From a virus: a stretch of DNA of 21,436 nt. Within the stretch, counting starts at the first letter, position 1. Each line of letters begins with the position of its first letter. This document shows, in pieces, positions 14,225-20,034 of the stretch. Made by a program: the position numbers and the translations under genes. The DNA lies in IMG/VR virus record IMGVR_UViG_3300006752_000287, positions 1 to 21,436 of that record, one strand, 5' to 3'. The notes under the pieces were generated by a model, which saw only the letters and a program-made list of their open reading frames with translations, did no database searches and was not told the origin of the DNA.

Positions 14225-14240
14225 TTTTCTCAAATCTAAT
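14222..14240 (+). promoter_or_regulatory. Promoter-like TACTTTTC with AAATCTAAT leader
   Basis: TACTTTTC (14222-14229) differs from TAnnTTTG only at its last base and overlaps the foot of the hairpin. AAATCTAAT (14232-14240) follows after 2 bases, and the next ATG is 9 bases further, exactly as far as from AAATCTAAT to ATG at 5035. The mismatch lowers confidence that it is an active promoter; the leader motif itself is clear. Confidence 0.45.
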
Positions 14241-14249
14241 TTTTATCTA

Positions 14250-14999
14250 ATGAAGAAGACTGAACAGTACGTCGATAAGTCGTACAAGCTGACGCGGGAG
14301 GTAGCACCGCTTTCGTACATGCTGCCGACCCGCAACACACGTCGTATGCCGCTCTTGCACTTCGATGAAGAGACGGGCACGAACAGAGCGTTGCGCTATG
14401 CGCGTAACCAAAAATCCCCTTACGAGGAGGAGCAAGATGGCAACGCCATCGTTGAACCCATCATCTTTGAGGACGGCTTCCTTTATGTGGAGCGAAGCAA
14501 TCAGGTGCTTCAGCACTTCCTTAGTGTCCATCCTCTTTTCGGAAAGTCTTTCGCAGAGGTGAACAAGGAGAAGGACGCAGAAGCAGAGGTGGAGTTCTTG
14601 GCCCTCGAAGCTGATGCCCTTGCCGAGGCGCGTAGCCTGTCCTTGGAAGAAATGGAAAACGTTGTCCGCGTGGCCTACGGTCGAAGCACCGAACGTATGT
14701 CGTCTGCCGAGCTGAAGCGCGATGTCTTGGTGTTGGCTAAGAACGACCCTGAGACATTCCTAAACCTTATCCAAGACCCTGAGCTGAGGTTCTCCTCAAA
14801 CGTTCAGAAGTTCTTCGATGCAGGTTTCTTGAGCACTCGTCGCCAAGGCACGGAGGTGTGGTTTAGCACAGCGACCAACAAGAAGAAGATGCTTAGTGTC
14901 CCATTTGGGCTTGAGCCAACGCAAGCGGCTGCATCGTTCCTTAAGAGCGATGACGGAATTGAAGCGTTGAAGATGCTAGAGGCTCTACTTGAGGAGTAA
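14250..14999 (+). CDS. Conserved protein, probable virion or assembly factor
   Basis: A 249-residue acidic protein. Conserved-looking parts are APLSYMLPTRNTRRMPLLHF (19-38), NRALRYARNQKSPYEEEQDG (45-64), and a middle acidic helix EKDAEAEVEFLALEADALAE. A C-terminal part follows with FFDAGFLSTRRQG and a VWFSTATNKKKMLSVPFG turn. I remember similar proteins next to capsid genes in phages of Bacteroidota and in large marine phages, with no proven function. A winged-helix-like reading of the last 100 residues (helices, then a beta wing with KKKML) is possible but speculative. It stands alone between a hairpin and a terminator, so it may be expressed separately. Confidence 0.75.
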   Translation: MKKTEQYVDKSYKLTREVAPLSYMLPTRNTRRMPLLHFDEETGTNRALRYARNQKSPYEEEQDGNAIVEPIIFEDGFLYVERSNQVLQHFLSVHPLFGKSFAEVNKEKDAEAEVEFLALEADALAEARSLSLEEMENVVRVAYGRSTERMSSAELKRDVLVLAKNDPETFLNLIQDPELRFSSNVQKFFDAGFLSTRRQGTEVWFSTATNKKKMLSVPFGLEPTQAAASFLKSDDGIEALKMLEALLEE

Positions 15000-15020
15000 G
15001 CACTATTACCCGACAGGGGA

Positions 15021-15051
15021 AGAGAGGAGCAGAAATGCTCCTCTTTTTTTT
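15021..15051 (+). terminator. Rho-independent terminator
   Basis: AGAGGAGC (15023-15030) pairs perfectly with GCTCCTCT (15037-15044) around the loop AGAAAT, followed by a run of T to 15051. It ends the transcript of the 14250 gene. Only 4 bases separate it from the next promoter box. A near-copy lies at 17723-17751. Confidence 0.9.
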
Positions 15052-15055
15052 GCCC

Positions 15056-15063
15056 TATCTTTG
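15056..15063 (+). promoter_or_regulatory. Promoter element TATCTTTG for the paralog array
   Basis: A full TAnnTTTG match right after a terminator, so a new transcript must begin here for the genes downstream. Expected start is about 15067, leaving a leader of about 32 bases rich in T and A (GATATTTTTTTACTC) before ATG 15099. The sequence TATCTTTGTAG is identical to that at 17755-17765. Confidence 0.75.
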
Positions 15064-15098
15064 TAGGGATATTTTTTTACTCACGCAGAAATTTTTAC

Positions 15099-15473
15099 AT
15101 GCAGAAGTATATCAGAATTACGGGCCTCAACTCAGGCTCTTCTCAGTTCTTGGGGACGGGAATTTTTGGATGCACCGACATTGTTGGCATCTGCAGAGCG
15201 GGTGTCAATGCAGCTACTAATTCAGCCTTTGGAACTACAAGCACTGCTAATCAAACAAAAGTTGTTTACAAGGACGCAAACAGCAATGAGGCTGTTTCGG
15301 TAATCAATCACGCTTCTTCCTCGACCACGGCAGAGTCTGTGGCTATGGCTAACTACATCAAGGACTTAATTGTTCAGGCGTGGGAAGAGCCATACACAAA
15401 GCCATTTGTTACGATTAGCAAGTTTGATGCCCCACTAGAAATCACTAACATAAGCAAATCAGGACTTTCATAA
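15099..15473 (+). CDS. Array paralog 1 (small beta-rich virion-like protein)
   Basis: A 124-residue protein and first of nine tandem relatives. Family features: an N-terminal strand MQKYIRITGLNSG; a middle with DIVGICRAG and a KVVYKDA strand; a SVINHA segment, where other members have I(T/Q)..HA; a helix AESVAMANYIKDLIVQAW; and an end strand KPFVTISKFDAPLEITNIS. It is the longest member of the array, with an insert of about 15 residues after the IC strand. No signal peptide, membrane helix or catalytic motif. Abundance of short strands and position between capsid and tail genes suggest a virion decoration or fibre part (inference). It is the first gene after the 15056 promoter. Confidence 0.75.
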   Translation: MQKYIRITGLNSGSSQFLGTGIFGCTDIVGICRAGVNAATNSAFGTTSTANQTKVVYKDANSNEAVSVINHASSSTTAESVAMANYIKDLIVQAWEEPYTKPFVTISKFDAPLEITNISKSGLS

Positions 15474-15763
15474 TGGAAAAGTATTTACAATTCACGGACA
15501 GTGCGGGTCAGGAACACTTAGTTAGCCTGACTGACGTTGCTCAGGTCGATACGCGGACACCTGAAATCAATGACATCAAGTATTTCAACTATGAGATAAA
15601 TGGTGACGTAACCATCACTCATACTGCAGAAGACCCGACAACGGACAGGCAGTTTCAGAGATACTTTTTAGAGCAGATGAGGACAGCTCTCGCGTCTAAT
15701 TGGAACAAGCCCGTTCTTGTGTGCGAGCCTCCTGTAGCTATTGCCATTCAAGCAGTATTCTAA
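15473..15763 (+). CDS. Array paralog 2, 'GQ-H' subtype
   Basis: A 96-residue relative. It opens MEKYLQFTDSAGQEHLVSLT, where other members of this subtype have the pattern GQ(K)H.I.LT. A strand GDVTITHTAEDP is followed by a helix QFQRYFLEQMRTALASNWNK and the end KPVLVCEPPVAIAIQAVF. The 'M..(I/L).(S/T)(N/D)W' helix end and a following EPP(V/P).A segment unite it with the 16434 and 16742 products. Its ATG overlaps the stop of array paralog 1 (TAATG). Function unknown; see the array entry. Confidence 0.75.
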   Translation: MEKYLQFTDSAGQEHLVSLTDVAQVDTRTPEINDIKYFNYEINGDVTITHTAEDPTTDRQFQRYFLEQMRTALASNWNKPVLVCEPPVAIAIQAVF

Positions 15764-15768
15764 TTACC

Positions 15769-16110
15769 ATGAACAAGTACATTAAGATTACAGGTGTTCA
15801 AAATTCAGGGGGAACTATTCAGCGTGGAACCTTGCTTGTTCCGTGTCAAAACATTCTAAGTATATCGAAGGAAGACCCGCTCGCAGGGGATTATGACTCT
15901 ATCAAGATTAGGATGTTTGATTCAACTCTTAATTCTGATACGATTACTGTCCTTCATAAGGATACAACGGATGAGGCCGAGCATATCGCAGTAATCAATT
16001 TCCTGACGGAGAAAATTACTGAGGCACAGCAGCTTCCCTACGAAAAGCCCATGCTTGAGATTCCTGCTGACGGATTTCCTCTCGCTATTGAAAACGTTAC
16101 AATCGCATAA
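15769..16110 (+). CDS. Array paralog 3, 'PC-N' subtype
   Basis: A 113-residue relative. I chose ATG 15769 (ATTACC leader) because an upstream in-frame ATG at 15700 would overlap the previous gene by 64 bases and would destroy the family-type start MNKYIKITGVQNSG. Key parts: LLVPCQNILSISKED, a DSIKIRMFDS strand, DTITVLHKDTTDE, a helix HIAVINFLTEKITEAQQ, and the end EKPMLEIPADGFPLAIENVTIA. It matches the 16113 product most closely in its VPC.N and NVTIA motifs. No recognised domain. Confidence 0.75.
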   Translation: MNKYIKITGVQNSGGTIQRGTLLVPCQNILSISKEDPLAGDYDSIKIRMFDSTLNSDTITVLHKDTTDEAEHIAVINFLTEKITEAQQLPYEKPMLEIPADGFPLAIENVTIA

Positions 16111-16112
16111 TT

Positions 16113-16427
16113 ATGGGAAAGTTTATTTTAGTTACAGGTCTTGGAGCGTCTCCTGACAATCAGCTTATCCCGTGCGACAATGTTTTTATGGTGCTTAAAC
16201 AGGGAAGCCCCTTCAATGCCGTAAGGATTGATTACTTTGAATCTGACGGTTTGGGGGACAGACTTACAATCACGCACGCTACGGGTACAGCGGCAGAAAA
16301 TGTTACCATGTGCAACTTTATTGCCAACCTTATCCTAAAGGCAAAGCAGCAAAAGCATGGTAAGCCGTATCTCGAAATTGATGCGGCTGACTTCCCGTCT
16401 GCTGTAACGAACGTAACCATAGCTTAA
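16113..16427 (+). CDS. Array paralog 4, 'PC-N' subtype
   Basis: A 104-residue relative: MGKFILVTGLGASPDNQLIP, then CDNVFMVLKQG, a strand AVRIDYFESDG, DRLTITHATGTAAENV, a helix TMCNFIANLILKAKQQKHGK and the end KPYLEIDAADFPSAVTNVTIA. The order strand - PCDN - strand - THA - helix - KP.LEI - NVTIA is the clearest statement of the family pattern in this array. It begins 2 bases after the previous stop. No catalytic or membrane features; a repeated virion subunit is the simplest guess. Confidence 0.75.
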   Translation: MGKFILVTGLGASPDNQLIPCDNVFMVLKQGSPFNAVRIDYFESDGLGDRLTITHATGTAAENVTMCNFIANLILKAKQQKHGKPYLEIDAADFPSAVTNVTIA

Positions 16428-16433
16428 GAAAAT

Positions 16434-16730
16434 ATGGACAAGTATCTTATCATTACAGACAATTCAGGGCAGAAGCACAGCATCGACCTTACAAGGATTG
16501 GAGCGTTTGCATTTACCACAACAACGCTTTCCGTCAGGTATACCACTACGGTGGGCGAGGATGCGGTAGCAATTCAAGTCAATCACGCCACAGCTCCCAC
16601 ATCCTATGCCTTCAAGGATTGGTTTATTGGAGAGATGGAGCGCATCATGTCAAGCAATTGGAGAGAGGTGGCTGATGAGCCTACACCTCCTTACGCTGTG
16701 AGCACATTGTCCAAGCTCGTTGTTACGTAA
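16434..16730 (+). CDS. Array paralog 5, 'GQ-H' subtype
   Basis: A 98-residue relative that begins MDKYLIITDNSGQKHSIDLT, very like the next protein (SDGQKHNIELTRI). It goes on with TLSVRYTTTVGEDAVAIQVNHA, a helix YAFKDWFIGEMERIMSSNW and REVADEPTPPYAVSTL. The segments MERI(M/L)....W and V(A/S)DEPTPPYAV are shared almost exactly with the 16742 product, so these two are the most recent duplicates in the array. It has an A-rich 6-base leader, GAAAAT, before the ATG region. Function unknown. Confidence 0.75.
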   Translation: MDKYLIITDNSGQKHSIDLTRIGAFAFTTTTLSVRYTTTVGEDAVAIQVNHATAPTSYAFKDWFIGEMERIMSSNWREVADEPTPPYAVSTLSKLVVT

Positions 16731-16741
16731 AAAAAGAAGCA

Positions 16742-17038
16742 ATGGAAAAGTATATGACCATCACCTCATCTGACGGGCAGAAGCACAACATCGAACTTAC
16801 AAGGATTTTTCTTGTTCAAACGAACAGCACGGGTACTCCGGGGACACAGCTAATCATTGATTATCTAGGTGTTAAAGGAGGCGGTACCCCTCGCATAACA
16901 ATCACTCACGAAGCTGTAAGCCCAATCTATGAGTTCAAGGTTTGGTTTGTGGACGAGATGGAGCGTATCCTAGCGACAGATTGGAAGACAGTATCTGATG
17001 AACCCACTCCGCCCTACGCGGTAACAACGATTGCATAA
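16742..17038 (+). CDS. Array paralog 6, 'GQ-H' subtype with TTIA end
   Basis: A 98-residue relative: MEKYMTITSSDGQKHNIELT, then RIFLVQTNS, QLIIDYLGVKGGG, RITITHEAVSPIYEFK, a helix VWFVDEMERILATDWKTV and SDEPTPPYAVTTIA. The body belongs with the 16434 product, yet the last residues (VTTIA) recall the NVTIA end of the other subtype, so exchange between the subtypes may have happened. The leader AAAAAAAGAAGCA before ATG is A-rich, as is usual in Bacteroidota. Function unknown. Confidence 0.75.
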   Translation: MEKYMTITSSDGQKHNIELTRIFLVQTNSTGTPGTQLIIDYLGVKGGGTPRITITHEAVSPIYEFKVWFVDEMERILATDWKTVSDEPTPPYAVTTIA

Positions 17039-17039
17039 G

Positions 17040-17423
17040 ATGAGCGATTACAAATACATCAAGTTCACTGACCTGACTCCTATTCAGGGTCAAACTGAAA
17101 GAATCTTTCCGTTGTTTGGATTGAAGCGCGTGCTATACAACAACTCCACTCCATTCACCAACTTGAAGATTGAACTCGTTTTGGCAAACCAAAATGAGGA
17201 TACTGTGCAGATTGAAGTTCGGGGTGTAGACGGCAACCAATTCACGGATACGGGAACTCCCGGAACAAATGATGAGGCCGCTTACATTGCGTTCTGTAAC
17301 GAGGTTCTCGATTACTACTTTAGTTTGACATCGACAAGTAAGGTACTTACCACGGTAAAGGCGGGTGAGAATGGAGATATTGCTCCCACCCTTGGTCGAA
17401 TCACGCAAGTCTCAATCGCATAA
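17040..17423 (+). CDS. Array paralog 7, longer divergent member
   Basis: A 127-residue relative. ATG 17040 was chosen over 17031 because it gives the family start MSDYKYIKFTDLTPIQG and lies one base after the preceding stop. It continues with RIFPLFGLKRVLYN, LKIELVLANQNEDTVQIEV, a 15-residue insert (GVDGNQFTDTG), a helix EAAYIAFCNEVLDYYFSL and an end LGRITQVSIA. The V(T/S)IA ending and the KYI.(I/F)T start keep it in the family despite weak similarity in between. Function unknown. Confidence 0.72.
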   Translation: MSDYKYIKFTDLTPIQGQTERIFPLFGLKRVLYNNSTPFTNLKIELVLANQNEDTVQIEVRGVDGNQFTDTGTPGTNDEAAYIAFCNEVLDYYFSLTSTSKVLTTVKAGENGDIAPTLGRITQVSIA

Positions 17424-17425
17424 CT

Positions 17426-17701
17426 ATGTTTACAAACGAAAAATACATGTACTTCACTAGCCCCACCACGGGCAAGAGGTTCTACTTCAGGGTTAGCAAT
17501 ACCATCAACATTAGACAAAATACTGCTACTGAGGTTATTGTTTATTCTACCACAGCGGAGCAGGGTAACGTGCGTCTTGTTTCTACCAACAACACTGCAG
17601 CCTCAAAGTTGGTTGACCAAATGATTCCGTTTTTATCGACTCCATACACTGAGACCTTAAGAGAGGTTGTCTTCGATGGATTTGAGCTGACATTGGGCTA
17701 A
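17426..17701 (+). CDS. Array paralog 8, divergent short member
   Basis: A 91-residue relative and the last gene before the second terminator: MFTNEKYMYFTSPTTGKRFY, then a RVSNTINIRQN strand, EVIVYSTTAEQGNVRLVSTN, a helix AASKLVDQMIPFLS and REVVFDGFELTLG. EKYMYFTSPTTGK.F matches the KY...T...G..h start of the array, and the strand-helix-strand order is kept, though the 'THA' and NVTIA signatures have been lost. Starts 2 bases after the previous stop. Function unknown. Confidence 0.7.
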   Translation: MFTNEKYMYFTSPTTGKRFYFRVSNTINIRQNTATEVIVYSTTAEQGNVRLVSTNNTAASKLVDQMIPFLSTPYTETLREVVFDGFELTLG

Positions 17702-17722
17702 CACCTGTATCCTACTACAGAA

Positions 17723-17751
17723 AGAGAGGGGCAATAGCCCCTCTTTTTTTT
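17723..17751 (+). terminator. Rho-independent terminator
   Basis: AGAGGGGC (17725-17732) pairs perfectly with GCCCCTCT (17737-17744) around the loop AATA, followed by T through 17751. It closes the transcript of the eight-gene array block. Stem, T-run and the promoter just downstream copy the arrangement at 15021-15066. Confidence 0.92.
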
Positions 17752-17754
17752 GGC

Positions 17755-17762
17755 TATCTTTG
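17755..17762 (+). promoter_or_regulatory. Promoter element TATCTTTG, likely leaderless start
   Basis: A full TAnnTTTG match 3 bases after the terminator T-run. Only TAGC lies between the box and ATG 17767, the same 4-base spacing seen at 1152-1164. With the usual start a few bases after the box, the mRNA would begin at or next to the ATG. Confidence 0.75.
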
Positions 17763-17766
17763 TAGC

Positions 17767-18090
17767 ATGAACGGGCTTCTTAGAATACAGAGTACATCTT
17801 CATCTGACCTGTACATACCTGTGGACTCTATCAAGAGCGTTTCGCGAACGGCAGCCGCACAGATAACCATTGTCACAGACCCTGTCTCTCCTGATAGAAC
17901 AGGCAGCTACAACGCTCCGTCGTATCAGCTTACCGAAGGTGGCACAGGGGCAGGCGAGTTCGATGAAACCAATGTGCAGGCGATTATTGATGCGTGGAGT
18001 TCTGTTCTTCGAGGACAGCAAGCTGTAGCTACGGTAAACTTTAGCTTCCCCGTCGATAGGTTTAGCAAGGCTATGGTTGCTTGGCCTTAA
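17767..18090 (+). CDS. Array paralog 9, outside the terminator pair
   Basis: A 107-residue protein: MNGLLRIQSTSSSDLYIPVD, then SIKSVSRTAAAQITIVTDP, a Gly/Tyr-rich loop (GSYNAPSYQLTEGGTGAGEF), a helix TNVQAIIDAWSSVLRGQ and VATVNFSFPVDRF. YIPVDSIKSV aligns with LIPCDNVFMV of the 16113 product, and the strand-loop-helix-strand order is that of the array, so I treat it as a distant ninth member. It has its own terminator/promoter cassette upstream, with a probable leaderless start. Role unknown; separate control suggests a different dose from the other eight. Confidence 0.68.
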   Translation: MNGLLRIQSTSSSDLYIPVDSIKSVSRTAAAQITIVTDPVSPDRTGSYNAPSYQLTEGGTGAGEFDETNVQAIIDAWSSVLRGQQAVATVNFSFPVDRFSKAMVAWP

Positions 18091-18111
18091 GCCCTCTGCT
18101 TTTTAATTCCG

Positions 18112-18119
18112 TATCTTTG
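18112..18119 (+). promoter_or_regulatory. Promoter element TATCTTTG for connector/tail genes
   Basis: A full TAnnTTTG match in the 43-base gap before ATG 18134; the expected start is about 18123. The inverted repeat TTGCCT/AGGCAA (18117-18122 and 18129-18134) overlaps the box end and the A of the start codon and could be a small operator, although 6-bp repeats also occur by chance. Confidence 0.7.
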
Positions 18120-18133
18120 CCTAAAACAAGGCA

Positions 18134-19105
18134 ATGATTAACTCAGTCAGACAATCTGTGCTGTCTGTGCTAAACAAGAATAACTACGGTTATCTCTCCC
18201 CTGCTGACTTCAACCTATTTGCAAAGCAGGCACAGCTAGATATCTTCGAGAGTTATTTTTATCAGTACAACAATCAGATAAACAAGGAGAATGCTCGTCA
18301 GTCAGGTACGGGCATTGCTAACTTGTCGAAGAGTATTGAGGAGTCAATGGACTTGTTTTCTGTGACTCGTGGCCTCAACCTTGATGCCACCACAGCGGGT
18401 CAGTACCTGATGCCATCGGCAGCCACGACAGGTAGCGACTACTACCTTGTCAACAAGGTACTTGTGTATAAGGGTATTGTAACCTCAGGTCAACAAGGAG
18501 GTGCGCCTTCCGGTGCAACTACATTTTTTGGAGATGTTACCGCTACTTTTATTTCTGACGGTGTTATTCCGGGAGACATTATCGCTCTCGAAACATCAAC
18601 ACAGGGTGTTCAATATCGCACTATTGCAGTCGTGCCTACAGAGATTGATTTGACACTTTCATCTTCTTTTGAATCTGCTTCACCTATAGCTTACAGTATA
18701 TTCAGAGCAGGGACTCAACAGAACGAGGCGGAGAAGGTGACGCATAGCAAGATTACTATGCTCAACAACTCCATCTACACCGCTCCTACGCTTGAGTACC
18801 CTGCGTATACCTCGGAGGAGACCTCTATGCAGGTGTTCCCAAGCACCAACATGACAGCGGGTAGGGTAGTGGCACAATACTTTAGATATCCTAAAGACCC
18901 GAATTGGACTTATTTCACCCTTACGGGAGGTGAGCCTGTGTTCAACCAAACAGCGGTTGACTTCCAAGATTTTGAAGTGCCGCTTGATGATGAGAACAAC
19001 CTCACCATGAAGATTCTGCAGTACGCAGGCATTACGATTAGAGAGCCTGAAGTCTTTGGCTTTGCTACGGGTGAAGAAACCAAGGAGCAACAACAAGAAG
19101 GATAA
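18134..19105 (+). CDS. Head-tail connector or tail structural protein
   Basis: A 323-residue protein. The N-terminal part (1-80) is helical, with NKNNYGYLSPADFNLFAKQA then QLDIFESYFYQYN. Residues 102-120 (DYYLVNKVLVYKG) and 195-323 make up the rest of the core, including EKVTHSKITMLNNSIYTAP, VVAQYFRYPKDPNWTY and GGEPVFNQTAVDFQDFEVPL. Between them, about 131-191, lies a module with ATFISDGVIPGDII, also present in the 1331 product, which looks inserted. The C-terminus is Glu/Gln-rich. I recall homologs in phages of Bacteroidota at the same position; an adaptor or ring role is inferred from the order portal, capsid, this gene, tail genes. No enzymatic motif. Confidence 0.72.
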   Translation: MINSVRQSVLSVLNKNNYGYLSPADFNLFAKQAQLDIFESYFYQYNNQINKENARQSGTGIANLSKSIEESMDLFSVTRGLNLDATTAGQYLMPSAATTGSDYYLVNKVLVYKGIVTSGQQGGAPSGATTFFGDVTATFISDGVIPGDIIALETSTQGVQYRTIAVVPTEIDLTLSSSFESASPIAYSIFRAGTQQNEAEKVTHSKITMLNNSIYTAPTLEYPAYTSEETSMQVFPSTNMTAGRVVAQYFRYPKDPNWTYFTLTGGEPVFNQTAVDFQDFEVPLDDENNLTMKILQYAGITIREPEVFGFATGEETKEQQQEG

Positions 19106-20034
19106 TGGGGTACATCAGTCAGTTTCAGTATTACGAGAACGGAGGAGCAAATCCTGAAGGAGCCAATTGGGGTTCCTATCAGTACGTGTCCCTGTACGAC
19201 ATCGTCAACAACTTCATGTTGATGTACGCGGGCAACCACAGCCTCGTCAACAACGAGGACAGGTTTAAGGTTTTGTTTCACGCCAAGCGTGCCATTCAGG
19301 AGCTTAACTACGATGCCTTCAAGGAGGTCAAGGTTCTTCAGCTCACCATTACTGACCAATACAGATTCATCCTGCCATCTGACTTTGTCAATTGGGTTCG
19401 TATTTCCATGTACAAGAATGGATACCTCTATCCACTGACTGAAAACATTCAGGTCAACTACGCCAAGTCGTACCTGCAGGACAACAACGAGCGCATCCTC
19501 TTTGATGTGGGTGGCAATGCTATATCTCCTGAGTTTTCAGATATTGACTTCCAACGTATCACGGGAGGCAAGAAGAGCATCTACCTCAACACAGGCCATC
19601 CTTTCGATGGCTTCGAGGGATACTTCGTCGGAGGTCATTGGTACTTCACAACGCCATTTGGTGGTGCGTGGTATGCGCTCAACACGGAGACGGCCAACGC
19701 CAATCCAACCTTTGCCATTGACAGAGCGTCGGGTGTAATCAACTTCAGCTCCAACATCGGAACGGGAGCCTCTGTTGTCCTTGAGTACGTGTCAGACGGC
19801 ATGGAGAATGGTGACGACAGCAAGGTTCACGTCAACAAGCTCTTTGAGGACTTTGTCTACGCATACATTGAGTATGCCATCTTAAACAGTAAGTTGGGTG
19901 TGCAGGAGTACGTGGTCAACAGGGCACGCAAAAGAAAGTCTGCTCTGTTGCGCAATGCTAAAATCAGAATCAGTAATATCCATCCCGGAAGATTGTTGAT
20001 GAACCTCCGTGGAATGGATAAGTGGATTAAGTAA
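19105..20034 (+). CDS. Tail/connector structural protein
   Basis: A 309-residue protein. The first 120 residues are helical then beta, with VSLYDIVNNFMLMYAG, RFKVLFHAKRAIQELNYDAF and FILPSDFVNWVRISMYKNGY. The middle is beta-rich and aromatic (GHWYFTTPFGGAWYAL, then VINFSSNIGTGASVVLEYVS). The C-terminus is helical and basic, with YIEYAILNSKLG, then RARKRKSALLRNAKIRIS. A helical, two-ended layout with 'hA+raiqeLnyd...lPsDfv...' is seen in head-tail joining or tail-tube-like proteins of podoviruses of Bacteroidota; a P22 gp4-like role is one option but I cannot show it. TAATG overlaps at both ends couple it to its neighbours. Confidence 0.72.
   Translation: MGYISQFQYYENGGANPEGANWGSYQYVSLYDIVNNFMLMYAGNHSLVNNEDRFKVLFHAKRAIQELNYDAFKEVKVLQLTITDQYRFILPSDFVNWVRISMYKNGYLYPLTENIQVNYAKSYLQDNNERILFDVGGNAISPEFSDIDFQRITGGKKSIYLNTGHPFDGFEGYFVGGHWYFTTPFGGAWYALNTETANANPTFAIDRASGVINFSSNIGTGASVVLEYVSDGMENGDDSKVHVNKLFEDFVYAYIEYAILNSKLGVQEYVVNRARKRKSALLRNAKIRISNIHPGRLLMNLRGMDKWIK

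Larger units (their letters stand above)
15099..18090 (+). repeat. Array of nine tandem paralogous genes
   Basis: Nine consecutive genes (91-127 codons) encode proteins with one shared order: opening strand KY(I/L).(I/F)T, strands with a (V/I)PC.N or GQ.H.I.LT turn, an I(T/Q)..HA strand, one helix, and a short end strand. Two subtypes can be told apart, 'PC-N...NVTIA' (15769, 16113, partly 15099) and 'GQ-H...EP.PPYAV' (15473, 16434, 16742). The last three (17040, 17426, 17767) are more diverged. Identity is low at DNA level, so the duplications are old or under diversifying selection. Confidence 0.7.

Noticed and set aside
14169-15098. Possible tRNA or small RNA genes in the intergenic gaps
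   Set aside because: The gaps (81 and 99 bases) are fully accounted for by hairpins, promoters and leaders; no cloverleaf or T-arm sequence was found.
15035-15220. 61-codon + strand frame starting in the leader of array paralog 1
   Set aside because: It begins inside the terminator and crosses the promoter; the out-of-frame 15099 gene explains the region.
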